A stretch of 64,000 bases of DNA. Source: Vitis vinifera. Its lineage: Eukaryota > Streptophyta > Magnoliopsida > Vitales > Vitaceae. A program made the translations under genes and the position numbers. This document shows positions 1 through 11,200 of this stretch, piece by piece. The stretch's first letter is position 1. Each line of letters starts with the position of its first letter. Under the pieces are notes generated by a model, which ran no database searches, had not been told where the DNA came from, and saw only the letters and a list, made by a program, of their open reading frames with translations. The stretch lies in NCBI RefSeq assembly GCF_030704535.1, contig NC_081820.1, forward strand, positions 23,294,001 through 23,358,000. Reading direction: 5' to 3'.

Positions 1-766
1 AGCCAATTTTTTTATTAACATAATGACACCGATCCTTTATTATAACCCGTGTTATAGAATCCATTACTTTATTTTTTGTACCGACAATTAAAAATTGTTT
101 TCTCGTGTATGAAGAAAAAGAACAAATGAATTTTATAGAATTTTTAAGAAATCCTTCAATTTCTTTTTGAAACAAATGAATAGTCATATGCTTTTTATAT
201 TTGGTGAATAGTCACAACATTGGTATTGTGAAATATTGAGAAAGCCATTTTGGGAATCGGTTTGATTTTATCTTTGTTTGTTCTTATTGAATAAATGAAG
301 ATATCGATCTTTCTTTAAAAAATAATTTTAGTAAAAATAAAATATAAATTAGAATTTCCAAACAAAGCAAGTTTATAATAAAAATAAAAATAGCTATGAT
401 TTTTCAATTTTTCATAGTATTCATTCCTTTTAAAAGAGGAAAAATAAAACAAATTAAAAAAAGATAATGTCTTAATTTTTTTAAAGATAATGTCTTAATT
501 TTTTTTAATTGGTAAATCATAATTAAGATAATCCATATAAAAAAATGAAATTAAAAAAAAGCCCAAAAATTTTAAAAAAAATTATATCAATTCATTTTAG
601 TAAGAAATTCATTGTTTTTCAAGAAGAAAAAAAAAGAAAGTAATTAAATTATATTTTAAAAATTAAAAGAAAATGAAAAAAATTTAAAATTATTAATTTA
701 AAATATAAAACAAAGAAAGATTATATATACATATGATTATAATAATCCTCCAAAGAAATAGTGAAA

Positions 767-799
<33 letters not shown>

Positions 800-1045
800 A
801 ATAGATAAATAATATATGAGGTTGAAGGATAATAAATTAATAATAGAAAGAAACAGTCAAGATCTCCTGCCCAAAAACCCTTTCATCTTTCCTCGCCAAA
901 ACTGTGTCACCCGCTAGTGACCTACCATCTTCGTCTCTCCAAAACAGCCCCTTCTCCAATCCAAAGCCAAAACCCTTATCTGCAAACCCTATAGAATGCA
1001 AATCTCAACGTAGAACCCATCGCTCTCATCACCAAGAACCCGTCA
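1..1045. other. AT-rich intergenic DNA and 5' region of the Tic22-like gene
   Basis: Positions 1-840 are strongly AT-rich with many A and T runs and no supportable gene. A tandem copy of a ~23-base unit (aaagataatgtcttaatttt) lies near 460-506. An AAT/AAAT microsatellite spans about 767-806. Base composition changes sharply near 860, where C-rich sequence begins; this is probably the transcribed leader of the gene that starts at 1046. An overlapping frame at 904-1176 is open but is not the gene's frame. Confidence 0.6.
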
Positions 1046-4000
1046 ATGGATTCACCAACTCAACCCCAGAACCCTCCCCACCACCACCCCCTCAAGGCCG
1101 CCCACCAATTCTTCTGCTCCACTGCCTCCAATCTCCTCTCCCTCCTCCCCTCCAAAACGACGCCGTTTTCTCCTAAACCAGCTCCGGTGTGCTTCCCAAA
1201 CCCATCGAAGATCTGCGTCCCCCTCTTTTTTGCTTCCCCTGCCCCTCAACTTCCATCCTCCGAGTCAGCTCAGTCTAACTCGGCGTCCGCGACGAAGGGA
1301 GAGTCGCCGGAGTCGGGCTCAGCGTTCCCGAAGGATGTGAGAATCGGCGGCCTGAACACTTCCGCAAAAGGTGGGGGACCAGCGTTTGTGGGGCAGGTTT
1401 TCAGTATGTGTGATGTTTCTGGGAATGGTATCATGGCAGTTTCGAATCATTTTGATATACCTTTCATTTCGAAAAGGTCCGAGCTTTGTCTATCTTTCTG
1501 AGTATTGGCTGAATTGCTGTTAGTTTTTGAGTTTCTTGTCAGTAATTGCCATTGATAATTATCTATCAGAACTTTGATGGTTTGCCCGATTTCACGAACA
1601 TTTGAATAAAACGAGAAGAAATTGAACAATGGTTTTTGATTTCTTTTTCATTAAATTTGACCTGAGAATGGCTAGAACTGAGGGGAATATCGAAAGATTA
1701 ATGAGAAGATTTTCCATTTCCAATGATGGGAGGAAGCTTGTAGATAGCTTTGTATGGCAAAGAAAGATTCTTCTAGTTGGGTCAAGTAGATGGACTAAGT
1801 TTCTGTTCTTTTCTTTTATTTTATTTTTTCTTTCCTTTTCTTGAACTTGAATTGATCTGACCCGATAAAATGAATATATGTCTATTCAACTGAAGGTATT
1901 AGATAATTTGGCCTAGCTGAAATAACGTTTCTGAAGACGGGGATTTTTCGGTAATCTTAAGTTTACAAGAGTTCCTTAAGCCTTTAACTCTAGGCAGTTT
2001 TCGGTAAATTGCTTATTAAATGGATGCAACTCACTGTTATGCAGGGAATATTGATTAGAAGGTTATTATAATTGTCATCCAAGGAAAGATTGCACACTTG
2101 TATTTATATGAATAAGTCTATGTTTATTAATGTCTCTGCATTTTTCTTTTTGGTGGTTGCTTAATTGTTTCTTTTAAAGTATTTTCAGCTGATGATTGTA
2201 GCTCCTCAGGATGCCTCAGCGGATTAAGAAGATGTTTGCAACAATCACTAAGAGTGATAAGAATGGCCCTGTATTTCGGTTTTTCATGGATCTAGGTGAT
2301 GCAGGTATCATTTACAATACCTTGATGCATTTTTCCTTCTCTATCATCAACTTGTCTGCTAGGCAGAAGATTCTATACAGCTGGATTACAATTGCCTTAG
2401 GCACAATTTCCTGTATCAACCCCAGTAAACAACTCCTTCCCATTGGTTTTTTTGAACAGGGATAGGAACACTTCTAGTCTTAGGTCTTTGAAATTGATCG
2501 GATCTATTTATGATTCTTAAGGTGTTTGGAGTTGGCAGTAGGAAGTTTTCTGTTTTTGGTCTGTTCATTTTGATTGTCAGTTTTGCCACTCATGCAAGCT
2601 CTAGTGTTATGTATTTTATTTGTCTTTATAACTGTTTTTTAACCCTGATTAAGTTTCTTTGAAACTAGTGATGACTGACATTTTGATTGGTTTCATTTGT
2701 CTAGTTCGGTATGTTAAAAAGCTGAACATTCCAAGTGGTGGCGTGGGTGCATGTCGTCTTGATTTAGCTTATGGGCATTTCATGGTACGACCCATTTGAC
2801 TATAGTGGACTTAATTGGTGTTTATTGGTTGTATATTCTGGTAGGAGTATTGCCTATTATTAAAAAAAGGAAAAAAGAAAAAGGAAAAAAAAAAACCTAG
2901 GAGTATTGAGTTCCTGCTTGTTTTTGTCAGTTCAACTCTGTTTTTCATTGGTTTTTTAACTCTCTTTCTGTGAATATCCCTATTTAATATAGAGAAATTT
3001 TTGTTGGTTTGTAAGTCCATTTTAGCTTAAACCTTTCACCTTGCATTGATGAATTCAATAATGTCAGTGTGTGTTTTTCTAATATTGCAAATCACTTTGG
3101 GATTGTAACCTGGGAATGAAATATATAATGGGCAGTGTCATTTGGTTGTCACTCATTTGGATGATGTTTCCGGCAAGTAGCTTGTGACAATGAAGATTAT
3201 TCAACTTCTTTAACAGTTTTAAACTATCTTGCTACTGTTTTTAATATTACTTACATACATGCTGGTTTTTGTTGATTGTAGTCCACATTCCACATTTTTC
3301 TAGTCATTCTTATATACATAGTGGTTAATTTGAAGCTAATCATTTTTTTTGGTAAAGAGTATTGGAAAATAAAGGAACCAATTGTTCATGAAGTGTGTGT
3401 AGATTAAGTTGGGATTCTAAGAAGGATAAATGGCAGGGCAGGAAGCAGCATCCAGAAAAATCCAGTCAGCTGAAGATAGTTGGGTTAATTTTATTTTCAA
3501 TAGATAGAAAGTGCTGGTTGCCATTCAATTAACACTTAGTTCTCTTGTACTAGATAGAGGCATGTGCATCTACTTCCTAGACATCCCAAGAAATGATAAA
3601 GTTAAGGTCTAGTGTGTTTGTTAATGGGAGAACACAATGTCTATAAGGGTGCATTTCACACAGGGGAATAGGAATATAAATAGGAAGGTAATGGAGGTGA
3701 ATCATACTGCCATGTAGAAGAGAGATTCAAATTCTAAAGACAGTTGGATTTGGTTTCTATAATGATGAATTTTTTATTCCTATTTTTTTTTTTTTTTTTG
3801 GTAAGTAAAAGTATTGTATTACGACGAGGTGCTAAAATAACTTTTATTCCTTTTCTTATTCTGCAAAACAATCCAAACACTATAATGAATGAGCATTCTC
3901 TATTCCAGCGATCCCGATATGGCCTAAGTTGCATAGATGCTTTAGTCATTGACAATTTAGACTAGTGATTGCACTAGTTAAGAGTAATGCGGTCCACATT

Positions 4001-6063
4001 GAGGGTACTACAAGGATGGGGAAGAATCCTGAAAGCCTTTAATATTGCCTGATTTAAACATTGTTAGTTTAGAGTATCTTCTATTCCTACATCAGCAATG
4101 CATTGTTTTGATTATAAATTCTATAGACAGAACAAGAACAGCTTATGCTATGAATATTTCAAGTTAAGGCTTCTGTTTATTTTATTTATTTAGAAGGTTT
4201 CCTGAACTTTTTATATTTTGTTGGGTTTCTATCTTGGTTCTTTTTTCTGGACTAACTTACACATTGTTTGCCATGTGCAATTCAGGAAAAACCTCACTTA
4301 TTCCGGTTTGTTCCAAATGAGAAACAGGTAAATGGTAATTGTCCCTGCTTGTTGTATATTAGCATTGGTTCAATATTTTGTTGCTCTTGCAGGTCAAGGC
4401 AGCCAACAAACTTCTTAAGAAAATCCCACAAAATGGTGGAAGGAAAAGGATAGATGGTGTTCCTGTTTTCACTGCCCAAAACTTAGACATAGCAATAGCA
4501 ACAACAGATGGGATTAAGTGGTATCTGATTTGTCCATGATTCTGTTTGTTTCATAGTTTCAGGATCTTGACATCTATAAAAGATGCTTCTTTCTAATTCA
4601 CTATATACTAAACAGTAATTTATGTTTCAACATAGAGATGGTATTCTCTGTTCCTTTTCAATTAAGTTTTTAATATGTTACTGTTCCTTATATCAGGTAT
4701 ACTCCATACTTCTTTGATAAACATACGCTGGACAGTATTCTTGAACAGTCCATCGATCATCATTTTCATCATCTAATTCAAAGTCGGCATGTCCAACGCC
4801 GGCGGGATGTAATCGATGACAACTTGGCAGCAGAAGTGCTTGAAGACAATGCTGAGAGCCTATGGGAGCCACCAGAGGTACACAACCTAGTGTGTTGTAT
4901 TAATTCTCAGAATTGCATGATAGGAAGTTAAAGAATTTTGGACAAAGAAAAAACAAAGTAACAAAGAATTTGAGTTGAATAAAATCAGTGCCTGTGTAAC
5001 TAGATTGATGTCATTGATAGTGGCAAATATTTTCTCCAAGGTTCAAGAAGTGCTTGATGAGGTGGGCCATCCTGGAATACCTTTGAGTGTCATATCAAAG
5101 GCTGCTGAAATGCAGCTTCTGTATGCTGTTGACAGAGTGCTGCTGGGGAACCGGTGGTTACGAAAAGCCACTGGCATTCAACCAAAATTTCCTTACATGG
5201 TGGATTCGTTTGAGAAAAGGTACATCCTTAACATGTGCATTGATTTCAAAAGAGTGTTGCCAACACCGCCTTGCCCCCTTTCAATTCATCAGATGGTGGA
5301 TCCTGTCTATTTCTTGATACCATGATGAGATCTGAGCAGAGATCATGATTTTTTTCTTTCTTTCCCTCTTTGTTTTTCACCTCTTTAGTGTCTTCTTTTG
5401 CAACACCATGTTTATTTTGCAGGAGTGCAGCTTCCTTTCGTAGAGCATCTCCGTCAAAGAGATTTGTTGCCAGCCCTGAAATGGGAAATGACAATAAAGA
5501 TACTGAAGAGCTTGGCCCTTCTGACCCCAAATTAGAAGATAACACTCAAAGAGACCAAGGACAAAATTCCGCATCCTGGTTCCCCGTTTGGGATTTGTTT
5601 AACCATCCATGGTCGAACAAAAGGCAGGAACCCCAAAACAGATCAAACGCAAGGTACATTCACATTGGCAGTTGTTGATATTTGCTATGGGGGATTGCAA
5701 TTCTGCATTCTTCTGCCATATTATGGTGCTTCCTTTCATAACTTCCCCTTTTCATTCAGAATTGAAGATGCATCCAGGGAACACATAAAGCAAGAGTTAC
5801 AGCTCGCCCCGTTTCTTCCAAAGATTACGATGGTTGGCATCTCTGCAGGGGAGTCTGGGATGAGCAAGGTCAATTTAAAGAAGACCATGGAGGATCTAAC
5901 AAAAGAGTTGGAGCAGGCAGATCAGGAAAATGCAGTTGGTTGCATTAACAGTGAATTTGAAGTCGAAAATAGGGACCCGTTGTTTGTAGCAAATGTGGGT
6001 AGTTACGGCTCAGGCTTGGTAGCAAGAAGTCCTGTTCCATCGGTTCGTGGGGAAAACAATTGA
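1046..6063 (+). CDS. Tic22-like family protein, nine exons, 556 aa
   Basis: Exons inferred from GT-AG sites and phase: 1046-1476, 2210-2304, 2705-2784, 4286-4327, 4393-4520, 4697-4877, 5041-5219, 5423-5653, 5760-6063. Together they give one open frame of 1671 nt. The protein resembles the Arabidopsis Tic22-like protein At5g62650, which is about twice as long as classical Tic22, the intermembrane-space subunit of the chloroplast import machinery. Seen: a Pro/Ser-rich N-terminus of about 100 residues compatible with a plastid transit peptide; a conserved middle containing FRFFMDLGDA, KKLNIPSGGVGACRLDLAY and GVPVFTAQNLDIA; and a polar C-terminal extension. The start is the first ATG in this frame after the C-rich leader. 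Intron 3 is the longest, at 1.5 kb. Plastid localisation and import function are family inference. The splice at 2210 follows the only in-phase acceptor I could find there, so residues around that junction are the least certain. Confidence 0.88.
3775..3970. repeat. possible retroposon remnant in intron 3 of the Tic22-like gene
   Basis: A run of about 18 T is followed by a sequence of different composition that reads partly open on both strands. This looks like an antisense, T-tailed retroposon fragment, but I could not define target duplications or name a family. Confidence 0.25.
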
Positions 6064-6506
6064 AGAGTCTGATTAGCAATAAGTTTCTCTTTAGCCGAGG
6101 GTTAATGATGTGAATTCATGTACGATCCCAAAATAAAAAGGAAAAAAAATTGTAAATTTGCTTTGTAATTCACTTTTAACATGCCTTATTTGCTTCATTT
6201 GTTGCCCGTTGGTAGTCTAGTTTTAGGTTGACTGGGGATGTCTTACCAAAATATTGTAAAGGGTGTTTGTTTGATGGTTGGTAGATTTTATGATTTTCAA
6301 AGGTTAGATACTTGTAAGTTGTAACAGAATGACTAAAATTTAGTGGCATTCTCGGTAACATTAGGCTGCATCACGTATGGCTCGTTTGGGAGCGACTTTG
6401 AAAAGGGTTAATAGCTTTCATAATCCACCCTGCTCATTTCAAAAATATTTTCTGTTATATAATGCATTATTAAAAACATTTCTTTTAGTTTATATCCAAA
6501 CACTAA
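6064..6506. other. 3' flank of the Tic22-like gene
   Basis: This stretch holds the probable 3' UTR, with an aaaataaaa polyadenylation-like run near 6129. I see no other gene in it. Confidence 0.5.
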
Positions 6507-6722
6507 GGCCATGTTTGGTTTTGATTCTTGAGGAAAGAAAAAGTGAAATCCAAAAAATATTAGGAGTAAAAAATAGGGAACAAAAATGTAAGAAAAGAAA
6601 AAATAAAAAAAGATTATTTTAATATCTTATTTCACTCATTTCATCCATTGATTTTAACTATATAAAAGTTAAATAATTTAATTTAAAAATGTATAAATTT
6701 TAATTAATTTGAATATATATAT
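6507..6722. mobile_element. left half of a MITE split by the pararetrovirus-derived element
   Basis: It begins with a ggccatgtttggtttt-type end and continues with A-rich then T-rich sequence typical of the MITE family also seen at 22358-22614, 40772-41098 and 58693-58940. It stops in a short TA run near 6712-6722. The matching right half starts in the TA run at 13115. Aligned by eye to the complete copy at 40772-41098, the two halves join in the middle of the MITE. Confidence 0.7.
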
Positions 6723-6767
6723 TGCTTGGAAGCTGAATTGTAGATACTTATGCTGGAAAGGCTTGCT

Positions 6768-7024
6768 AAAGAGAAGGAACCAAAAACTTGTTAGTTCATA
6801 ATAAGCTTAAAACCGACCATGTAGGCGGTATAAAATGAAAACATAAACTTAAAAACAAAGCTTAATTAAAACCGACCATGTAGGCGGTACAAGAACATAA
6901 AATAAAATGAAAAATAAAATAAAAATTAAAACTTAATTAAAAACCATCCATATAGGAGGTAATCAAAACATACTTATATTATACATAAGGAGAAATATCT
7001 TACAATGGACAAGGGAAGAAAGCT
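6768..7024. repeat. left terminal inverted repeat (~257 bp) with iterated 19-bp motifs
   Basis: The sequence is the near-exact reverse complement of 12805-13062, with only scattered differences. Inside it are three copies of a 19-bp motif: 6812-6830 and 6871-6889 (accgaccatgtaggcggta), and a variant at 6943-6961 (accatccatataggaggta). Its first ~40 bases are also the reverse complement of 7119-7158, so the left end alone can fold back. Confidence 0.85.
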
Positions 7025-7056
7025 TGAAGAAAGCTTGGAGAAAGCTTGAAGAGGTT

Positions 7057-7114
7057 ACATGATGAGAGAGAGAGAAGAGAGAAGGGAGAGAGAGAAAGAA
7101 GAGAGAAGGGAGAG
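7057..7114. repeat. GA-rich tract
   Basis: A run of gagagagaagagagaaggg-type purine repeats separates the left inverted repeat from the direct repeat at 7119. GA-rich tracts of this kind occur near plant promoters and leaders, but no function can be assigned here. Confidence 0.6.
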
Positions 7115-7118
7115 CTTC

Positions 7119-7210
7119 AGCTTATTATGAACTAACAAGTTTTTGGTTCCTTCTCTTTAAATTTCTTTGTTGGATATCTTCTGTATTTTCTAACCCTCTT
7201 CTTTGTTTTG
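7119..7210 (+). repeat. upstream copy of the terminal direct repeat (LTR-like)
   Basis: It starts agcttattatgaactaaca and ends ttctttgttttg, and matches 13022-13114 in the same orientation with a few differences. A short direct repeat lying ~50 bp upstream of a primer-binding site resembles the terminal redundancy of a retroelement or of an integrated circular pararetroviral genome. Confidence 0.75.
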
Positions 7211-7263
7211 AATCATGGCGTAATTCATTTGTTCATTGCACATGACCTTATCCTGGGTGTCTA

Positions 7264-7276
7264 TGGTATCAGAGCC
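7264..7276 (+). promoter_or_regulatory. tRNA-Met-type primer-binding site
   Basis: The sequence tggtatcagagcc is the complement of the initiator tRNA-Met 3' end used to prime reverse transcription in caulimoviruses and many plant LTR retrotransposons. It lies downstream of the direct repeat and ~200 bp before the first ORF, the expected position in both types of element. Confidence 0.8.
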
Positions 7277-7475
7277 ATGTGGGAGGGGAGTTGGGTCTTG
7301 TTTTGGGTGTTCTTGGCCTATCCTAGGATAGGTAGCAGTGTGCCTGGGAGCACGAGCCCTGCCGATTGAGCCGTTGTTAGCCGTGGATAGGCGTTTGTTA
7401 GGCTGTAAGAGGGTTGGGGTGACGTCTCATAAGGTTTGTCAATCTGCTATTAGGCTCTAGATCAAAAACCCTAAA

Positions 7476-8297
7476 ATGAGTTCAATTTTCCGAACCATGT
7501 CTAAGAGATCCAGTGATTCTCAAGATACTGTTGTAAACAGTGAAGAGATCAATTATCCTAAGATTCAAAATGATTTAGATGATTGGAAATTACCCAAGGT
7601 GTCTAATCAAGAAATTTATAAGAAAGGAACCTTTAAGTTCTTCACAGATTATACCATTAAGACCTCTGAAATGACAGTCAGTTTAGAACAAGACGACCAA
7701 GTCATAAGACTTCTAGATAATAGATCCGTTGAAAAGCATAAGAAAGATGGATATAATTTCATGCACTTTGGTATGATTCAAGTAGCAGCTAAGCCTTTGA
7801 CAAGATTAGGTTTAAACACCGCTATTGTCATGTGTTTAAGGGATAATAGGCATCTCGAATATCGAGATTCTATTATAGGCGCAGTCCAAGCTGGACTGAA
7901 TGATGACCCAGTTTATTTCCAGTGTTATCCTAACTTCACAGTTAGATTAAGAGATGCAGACATCTTAGATTCAGTTGTCCTGCATATTAAGACTCATGGC
8001 TTTAAGATCAAACCAGGAAACAGTCCTGTTTCTATCATAACCAGGTTTGCCTATAAGAGCATGAACACAAGCGTTAGATCTGGGGCTCTTTGCACCAGTC
8101 CTAAAGGTGAGACCACCTATTTTCACTCTGATATGCTAGATAAGTCGGATTTCATCATCCCCAAGAAGATCTTGTGGAAAGATGTTGATTTCCCTGAAAA
8201 TTGGCATTTTGCTAATGTTGTTCCAGCCATAGCACAGCGTTCTGAAAGTATTGAACAAATTGTTCAATATCCAGATGGAGGAGGAGAACTGGTCTAG
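7476..8297 (+). CDS. pararetroviral 30K-type movement protein ORF, 273 codons
   Basis: The ORF starts in the context aaaccctaaaatgag and ends at a TAG (8295-8297). The central part, with RLGLNTAIVMCLRDNRH, IIGAVQAGL and a C-terminal KKILWKDVDFPENW, fits movement-protein-like domains of endogenous caulimovirid sequences in plant genomes; in viruses this family moves genomes through plasmodesmata. The next 39 codons after the stop are open in the same frame and run into the long ORF that follows. The C-terminal boundary is therefore probably a rearrangement junction or a mutated codon rather than an original end. Codons about 80-178 exist as a second, antisense copy at 12249-12540. Host expression and function are unknown. 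Confidence 0.7.
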   Translation: MSSIFRTMSKRSSDSQDTVVNSEEINYPKIQNDLDDWKLPKVSNQEIYKKGTFKFFTDYTIKTSEMTVSLEQDDQVIRLLDNRSVEKHKKDGYNFMHFGMIQVAAKPLTRLGLNTAIVMCLRDNRHLEYRDSIIGAVQAGLNDDPVYFQCYPNFTVRLRDADILDSVVLHIKTHGFKIKPGNSPVSIITRFAYKSMNTSVRSGALCTSPKGETTYFHSDMLDKSDFIIPKKILWKDVDFPENWHFANVVPAIAQRSESIEQIVQYPDGGGELV

Positions 8298-11200
8298 CAC
8301 TTCATTGGAGATCCTGCAAAAATTAAGGATAAAACTGCAGATCTATTAACCAACCTTAAGTGTCCTAAGCTTCATGATTTTAGGTGGTATAAGGAAGTCT
8401 TCCTAACCAAAGTCATGCTAAGGTCTGATTGTAACCAGTCTTTTTGGAAAGAAAAATTCATCTCAGGATTACCCAAGCTTTTCTCTGAAAGAATTAGGAT
8501 CAAGATAAGGGAACAGTATAACGGTCAAATCCCTTATGATAAGCTAACCTATGGTGAGATTATAAGCATTGTCACAGGTGAAGGGATTAAGCTGTGCAAT
8601 GACTTCAAGCTTAAGCAACAAATGAAGAATGAACAAAAAATCTACAAGAATGAATTTGGATCATTCTGTAGCCAGTTTGGTTTCAGCCAAAAGGAAACTA
8701 TGCCTCCCTCTAAGCAAAAACCAAGCAGGAAGCCTAGCAAGGATAAGTTTTACCACAGTAAGAGAGGTACCTATGACAACTATAGGATGAATGATACTAA
8801 GCAGTCAAGGCACGTCCAAAGAAGAGTTAACAAAGATACCCAGAAAAAGGTAGAAACTCCTTTAGATGTCAAGCCAATTATCTGTTTTAAGTGTGGCAAA
8901 GTTGGCCATTATAAAAAAGATTGTAGAGTTAAGCAGAAGATTAACAACTTAAGTGTCTCAGATGACCTAAAAAATATGCTTTGTAAGGTAATGTTAAACT
9001 CAGATTCTGAATCAAGGACTGATTCAGATATTGAAGATGATATTAATCAACTAGATAGCAGTGGCGATGTTTCTAGCCAATCTTCTAGTGACCAAGATGT
9101 TCGTATTAAGGGTAATTGTAATTGTCGTCCTAAAACCATAAATATCATAAGCCAAGATCAAGAATTTATCCTAGATACTTTAAGAAAAGTTGAAGATGAA
9201 AAAACTAAGCAAAACCTTTATGAAGTTTTTAAGAAATCTGTTGTTAAGGTAGAAGCCAAGAAGACTGTTAATTCTTATAACCTTAACGATATCTTAAACA
9301 GGTTCGACCAGCAGTCTCCCAAGGATGTCAGCATTAAGGAACTTCATGAAGAAGTTAAGCAGCATAAAAAGGAGATTAAGGAGTTAAGACAGTTCATAAG
9401 TCTAGGTCTCTCTGATCTCCAAGATCAAATCAATAGAATTGGCAACCAAGAAATCCATACGGATATTCCAGAATCGTCTCATGTTAATGATAATGAGACA
9501 AATACTTTTTTGAATACTGTAAGTAGGGTTATCTTCCAGAGGTGGGAAATCTCCCTTACTATAGTAGTCAAAGATAAATTTGTCTTTGATATTATTGCCT
9601 TGATTGATTCAGGAGCAGCTGAAAATTGCCTTCAAGAAAGTCTGGTTCCTATTCCTTTATGCGAAGAGACTAGTGAGTCTCTATTTGGAGCCAATGGCCA
9701 AAGACTTGCCATTAAGTATAAGTTAACAGATGTTCATATCCGTAACCATGACATCTGTATTAAACAAACCTTTATCCTTGTTAAGAACCTTAAGGAAAAA
9801 GCCCTTCTAGGAATACCCTTCTTAAGCTCTATTTATCCCTTGTGGGTAGATAACCAAGGTATAAGAACTAAGTTTTTAGATAAGGAAATTCTTTTTGAAT
9901 TTGCTAATCCAATTGGTTGCATCACCCCTCTTAACCAAGAAATTAACCTTGTTGGATTAGATGTCCCAAGTAAGATAATAAGCAACCAGTTCATGCATAA
10001 TAACATTTTAAGCATTCCTTTATGCATTTCAAAATTTCAAACTGATATTTTGAATCAAGGAATTTTAAAAGTTGTTTTCACATCTGAGAAAACTATTAAG
10101 TATATAGCTTTCAAGTATAATTTAACTGATTGGATTATTTTAAAACCTAGTTTTCAAATTAAGTTTATTAAAGGAGAAAGTTTCATTCCTAATCACTCAA
10201 TTCATGGAACTTGCAGGATTCACAAGAACATGGCCCCCAAGAAAGACAAACAACCTCTTAGGTCCATTAATTCTAAGGATTCCCATTCAGCTCTCTCTGA
10301 GAAATTCGCGCCTTTTTATGACCATTTTGAAATAGCAGATTCTTCCAGCCACTTCAATCATCACATTACTTCACCATCCACTAGTATGGATATAGACTCA
10401 AGATCGGAATCTCTACCTTTTGTGGAAGATTCCTTACCCACAAATTCATCTTTTGATAATGCTAACACTTTGTCTGATTATGTCAATTGCATTTTTGAAT
10501 GGCAGGGAAGGTATGAGACTCTTGAAAGAAAACTTGAGTCAGTTGACTTTCATAAGCTCATGTTAAACGCTCAAGCCTCATTTTCCCCACTGGAAAATGG
10601 TGAGAAAAACCCATTCACCCCACTGGTGAATGAGAAATTAAGTAAGGATGAGCAGGAATGCATTATTTTTAGAATGTTTCACCAAAGGAATGAGATCCTG
10701 TCCACTCTTAATCCAGATATTTATCATCTAATTTGTGAAAAAGCCAGGTCCAGTGCTGAAGAAAAACAAGTTTTCATTTCAGCATATCTTCAGGATCTGC
10801 ATGTCCATCTCTCAGTTATTCCTGGTCTCTGTGTCCCAGGACTAAATTTAATTAAGGAAATGGAATTTGATGGTTCAAAGATTTGCAGAAATATTAACGA
10901 GCCGCTTCTGCATCAGCATAATAACAAGCAATTGTGCAACTGCAATAGAAATTTCACCATCAGCAGAGTCTGCATTGATCTTCAGCATTATCAGCCTATT
11001 AACCTCGCTTTCAAAGAAGAAGTCATAACCCTAACTCTAAATGAGTCTACTCAGGAATCCCAACAGGATGAGTCCCCTGTTATGTCTCCTACCTATTCTC
11101 AGATGATTAACACAATAAGCCTAAGTGATGAGGACTTTGAGATCAACAAGGATCTCTTAAGAAAGGACTTCTATTCTGAAGTCAATAAGCAAAGAAATGA

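Noticed and set aside
904..1176. Open frame in the C-rich leader of the Tic22-like gene
   Set aside because: It overlaps the true first exon in another frame and ends at a stop; only the frame from 1046 continues through the later exons.
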